From NCBI RefSeq assembly GCF_002161765.1, contig NZ_NFIN01000001.1, positions 202,804 to 266,803 on the forward strand: a DNA stretch of 64,000 bases, in the 5' to 3' direction. Shown one piece after another: positions 62,550-64,000 of the stretch. Position numbers and translations under genes: made by a program. The notes beneath the pieces are model-generated. The model ran no database searches. It was not told the DNA's origin and saw nothing but the letters and a program-made list of their open reading frames with translations. Each line of letters begins with the position of its first letter. Position 1 is the first letter of the stretch. Source of the stretch: Bacteroides sp. An322 (GTDB lineage Bacteria > Bacteroidota > Bacteroidia > Bacteroidales > Bacteroidaceae).

Positions 62550-63347
62550 TTAAAGCCAATCCGAAGGGATTTCGATATCGATAGGAATATCATTTACCGA
62601 ATTGTCTATCTCAATAGTAATACCCACATTTCCAGTCGCTTCTTCCACTACTGGAGCAATGTTCAGCTTCCATGCCTTGGCAGCACTGATATCGTGTGTC
62701 CTTACAATATCACTGGCAGTTTTTCCTTCTTTATCTACCAGCTTAATGGTAGCGGTAAGTTTTTCTGAACTTGTGACCGCCATATAGACGGGGTCGGCAT
62801 TATCCTTATTCCATGTATAATTACCTTCACCCAAAGCATCAGTTCCGGTAAACACCACATAATAATCATTGAAGTAATCTGCCATCTTGGCATCGAAGTT
62901 CACCGTTACCCGTGCACACTGTGGGGTGCAGTTCACCGTGGCAGTCGCCGTTTGGCCACTGTTCACATTAAAGCCAGCACTTCCTTCCATATACATTCCT
63001 TTCGTGGTAGCACCAACCCCCTTGTAGTCTTCACCAGTAAAAGCGAGCACCGTATAACTTCCGTTATCCAATTCTATCAAATCTTGTGGGATAGTCGTAC
63101 CTGTCCATTCACAACCGTCTACTACATTGCCGTCTTTATTCAAAATCTGAACGGTGTAGTCAGCTAAATTTTCATAATCGGATTCGGAAAATGCTCTCGA
63201 CTGGAAATCTGCCCCCACATTGAGAGCCAGCTTCACCAAACCCTTACCTTCTGCGCTTCCCGCTACCGCCTCATCTTCCGAAGAGCAAGATGCCACCACG
63301 GCACCCATTGCCAGCATCGCGCAAAACATTACTGCATACTTTTTCAT
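62550..63347 (-). CDS. DUF4493 lipoprotein, first gene of cluster
   Basis: 265 residues from the ATG at 63347, which gives a standard lipoprotein signal (MKKYAVMFCAMLAMGAVVAS, then CSS); the frame is open further upstream but without a signal peptide. DUF4493 features include KGLVKLALNVGADFQSRAFS, 'LIELDNGSYTVLAFTG', 'GFNVNSGQTATATVNCTPQC' and a C-terminal 'NVGITIEIDNSVNDIPIDIEI'. The smallest complete family member here, perhaps the basic subunit. A possible promoter lies 230 bases upstream. Confidence 0.77.
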   Translation of the reverse strand: MKKYAVMFCAMLAMGAVVASCSSEDEAVAGSAEGKGLVKLALNVGADFQSRAFSESDYENLADYTVQILNKDGNVVDGCEWTGTTIPQDLIELDNGSYTVLAFTGEDYKGVGATTKGMYMEGSAGFNVNSGQTATATVNCTPQCARVTVNFDAKMADYFNDYYVVFTGTDALGEGNYTWNKDNADPVYMAVTSSEKLTATIKLVDKEGKTASDIVRTHDISAAKAWKLNIAPVVEEATGNVGITIEIDNSVNDIPIDIEIPSDWL

Positions 63348-63425
63348 CTTTCTCTTATTTAAGTTTATTAGTTTTTTAATTCGTAAGAATCCTGCCAACA
63401 TGACAGTTCTTTACCGACAAAAATG

Positions 63426-63523
63426 CATACGGGTGCATCGGGCTATTCATTAGGCTGCATCGGCTGACGAAGCCTGCTTCATCGGGCTACGAAGCCGCAT
63501 CCGTCCAGCAAGGCTTCCGATGT
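63426..63523. repeat. Degenerate REP-like repeats upstream of DUF4493 cluster
   Basis: Several partly overlapping copies of GGCTTCGT..GCCGATG-type units in direct and inverted orientation. The 15-mer CGAAGCCTGCTTCAT at 63468-63482 recurs at 38203-38217 after the PEP/pyruvate-binding gene. Located in the presumed leader of the cluster. Confidence 0.55.
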
Positions 63524-63574
63524 GCCTGAACTAGACATCCGCACACATATAAAATCTTTAAAATATTCTGGGTG

Positions 63575-63605
63575 CAAAATAACAACCTTTCACATGCTCA
63601 TGCAA
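63575..63605 (-). promoter_or_regulatory. Candidate promoter of DUF4493 cluster
   Basis: Minus-strand TTATTTTG (63575-63582; seven of eight -7 bases) with TTG 20 bases upstream (63603-63605). It would give a leader of about 220 bases carrying the REP-like repeats. The gap 63348-63792 holds no gene. Confidence 0.4.
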
Positions 63606-63731
63606 TATCTATTTCTATTATTTTTGGTCTGTTTTTCACAATCCTGTACTTATATCAAGGCTATAATCCTATTTTTTATGCCTTTTCTTCATAATTCAAA
63701 CCCAAAGCCGTTGATTATCCAGCGGGCATTA

Positions 63732-63762
63732 TTTGATTATTATCGAAAAAATTGTATCTTTG
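63732..63762 (+). promoter_or_regulatory. Promoter of AAA-ATPase-like gene
   Basis: TTTG (63732-63735), a 19-base spacer and TATCTTTG (63755-63762) match the Bacteroides consensus fully, 30 bases before the ATG. The ten bases GTATCTTTGC also match GTAnnTTTGC. Confidence 0.8.
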
Positions 63763-63792
63763 CCTAACGATAACATTGGAAACTTATACGGT

Positions 63793-64000
63793 ATGGAAAA
63801 GGCAACTATCAAAGGGATTCCTTATGGAGTGGCACGCTTCGACGAAGTGCGGAATGAGAATTTCTATTATGTAGACAAGACGATGTACCTTCCTTTATTG
63901 GAGAATACAAGCAAGTACCTGTTCCTTATCCGTCCGCGCCGCTTCGGCAAGAGCATGTTCGTAAGCATGATGCAGGAATATTATGACATCGCCAAGGCAG
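63793..64000 (+). CDS. AAA-ATPase-like / PD-(D/E)XK family protein (partial)
   Basis: Only the first 69 codons are in the window. They read as the N-terminus of the large Bacteroidales family that combines an AAA-ATPase-like domain with a C-terminal PD-(D/E)XK nuclease (DUF1703): IKGIPYGVARFDEVRNENFY, 'YVDKTMYLPLLE', 'FLIRPRRFGKSMFVSMMQ' containing the RRFGKS P-loop. Many paralogues occur per genome. It stands divergent from the DUF4493 cluster with its own promoter. Confidence 0.82.
   Translation, partial: MEKATIKGIPYGVARFDEVRNENFYYVDKTMYLPLLENTSKYLFLIRPRRFGKSMFVSMMQEYYDIAKA

Noticed and set aside
63426..63523. CRISPR-like array
   Set aside because: Repeats are degenerate, of mixed orientation and without regular spacers, and no cas gene is nearby.
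63754..63763. GTATCTTTGC as an attachment site
   Set aside because: It is the -7 part of a perfect TTTG-N19-TATCTTTG promoter and has no element boundary or integrase beside it.

Overview
The window comes from a gut-type Bacteroidales genome (Bacteroides/Phocaeicola-like; species not determinable). The evidence is the Bacteroides promoter type (TTTG-N19-TAnnTTTG), many fimbrillin-type and DUF4493 lipoproteins, DUF349, DUF5686 and DUF4476 proteins, and a CTnDOT-family integrase. There are two compartments. Positions 1 to about 27.3-27.6 kb are visibly GC-richer and form one end of an integrated CTnDOT-type conjugative element whose transfer genes lie to the left, outside the window. The rest is ordinary AT-richer chromosome.

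Element, read right to left in its main direction of transcription. An IntDOT-like tyrosine recombinase (26028-27263) has the family's catalytic residues in register (R247, S259, R285, K287, H345, R348, Y381) and is followed by a RhuM-like small protein. Two small helix-turn-helix genes run rightwards (24933-25549). Facing them, leftwards, is an excision-type operon: two small HTH proteins resembling Xis2c/Xis2d, a DUF3945 protein in the Orf3 position and topoisomerase III in the Exc position. A DUF1896 protein and a 1981-residue methylase-helicase follow. Next comes a cargo operon (4415-12932): a DUF3575 outer-membrane protein, a FimB/DUF5119-like lipoprotein and four fimbrillin-type lipoproteins. 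Between two of the fimbrillins lie two genes that look like tail-tip parts of a contractile injection system, a Pvc16/DUF4255 protein and a PAAR-tipped protein. The left end carries an HU-like protein and the RteA/RteB two-component pair that in CTnDOT governs excision and transfer. No antibiotic-resistance gene is seen; surface appendage genes occupy the cargo position.

Chromosome, 27.6-53.6 kb. In order: a small DUF2007-exported protein-lytic transglycosylase operon; an S41 protease and coiled-coil membrane protein; a fimbrillin/GLUG lipoprotein; gdhA with a clear promoter and terminator; a 994-residue PEP/pyruvate-binding protein with two receiver-like domains; another fimbrillin; a lipoprotein; a 65-residue protein; pepD; a flippase-like membrane protein; rsmA; mgtE; a DUF349 protein; a Crp/Fnr regulator; a DUF5686 outer-membrane protein; a GT2 glycosyltransferase; a SmpA-DUF4476 lipoprotein; and an Rpn-type nuclease.

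Right end, 53.7-63.4 kb. A seven-gene leftward cluster holds five DUF4493 or DUF4493-like lipoproteins (at least two of the cluster's proteins clearly end in a PCMD domain, a third probably does), one PCMD lipoprotein with a different N-terminus and one outer-membrane barrel protein, with a palindromic repeat in its middle. The last 0.2 kb starts an AAA-ATPase/PD-(D/E)XK gene with a textbook promoter.

Most plausible undescribed systems: (1) the fimbrillin operon with embedded PAAR and Pvc16 genes on the element, and (2) the DUF4493/PCMD cluster. A recurrent CCACTAAATCC box between element genes and AGTTGGCA repeats next to the integrase are structural signals not explained by the genes. No rRNA, tRNA, CRISPR array or IS element was recognised.
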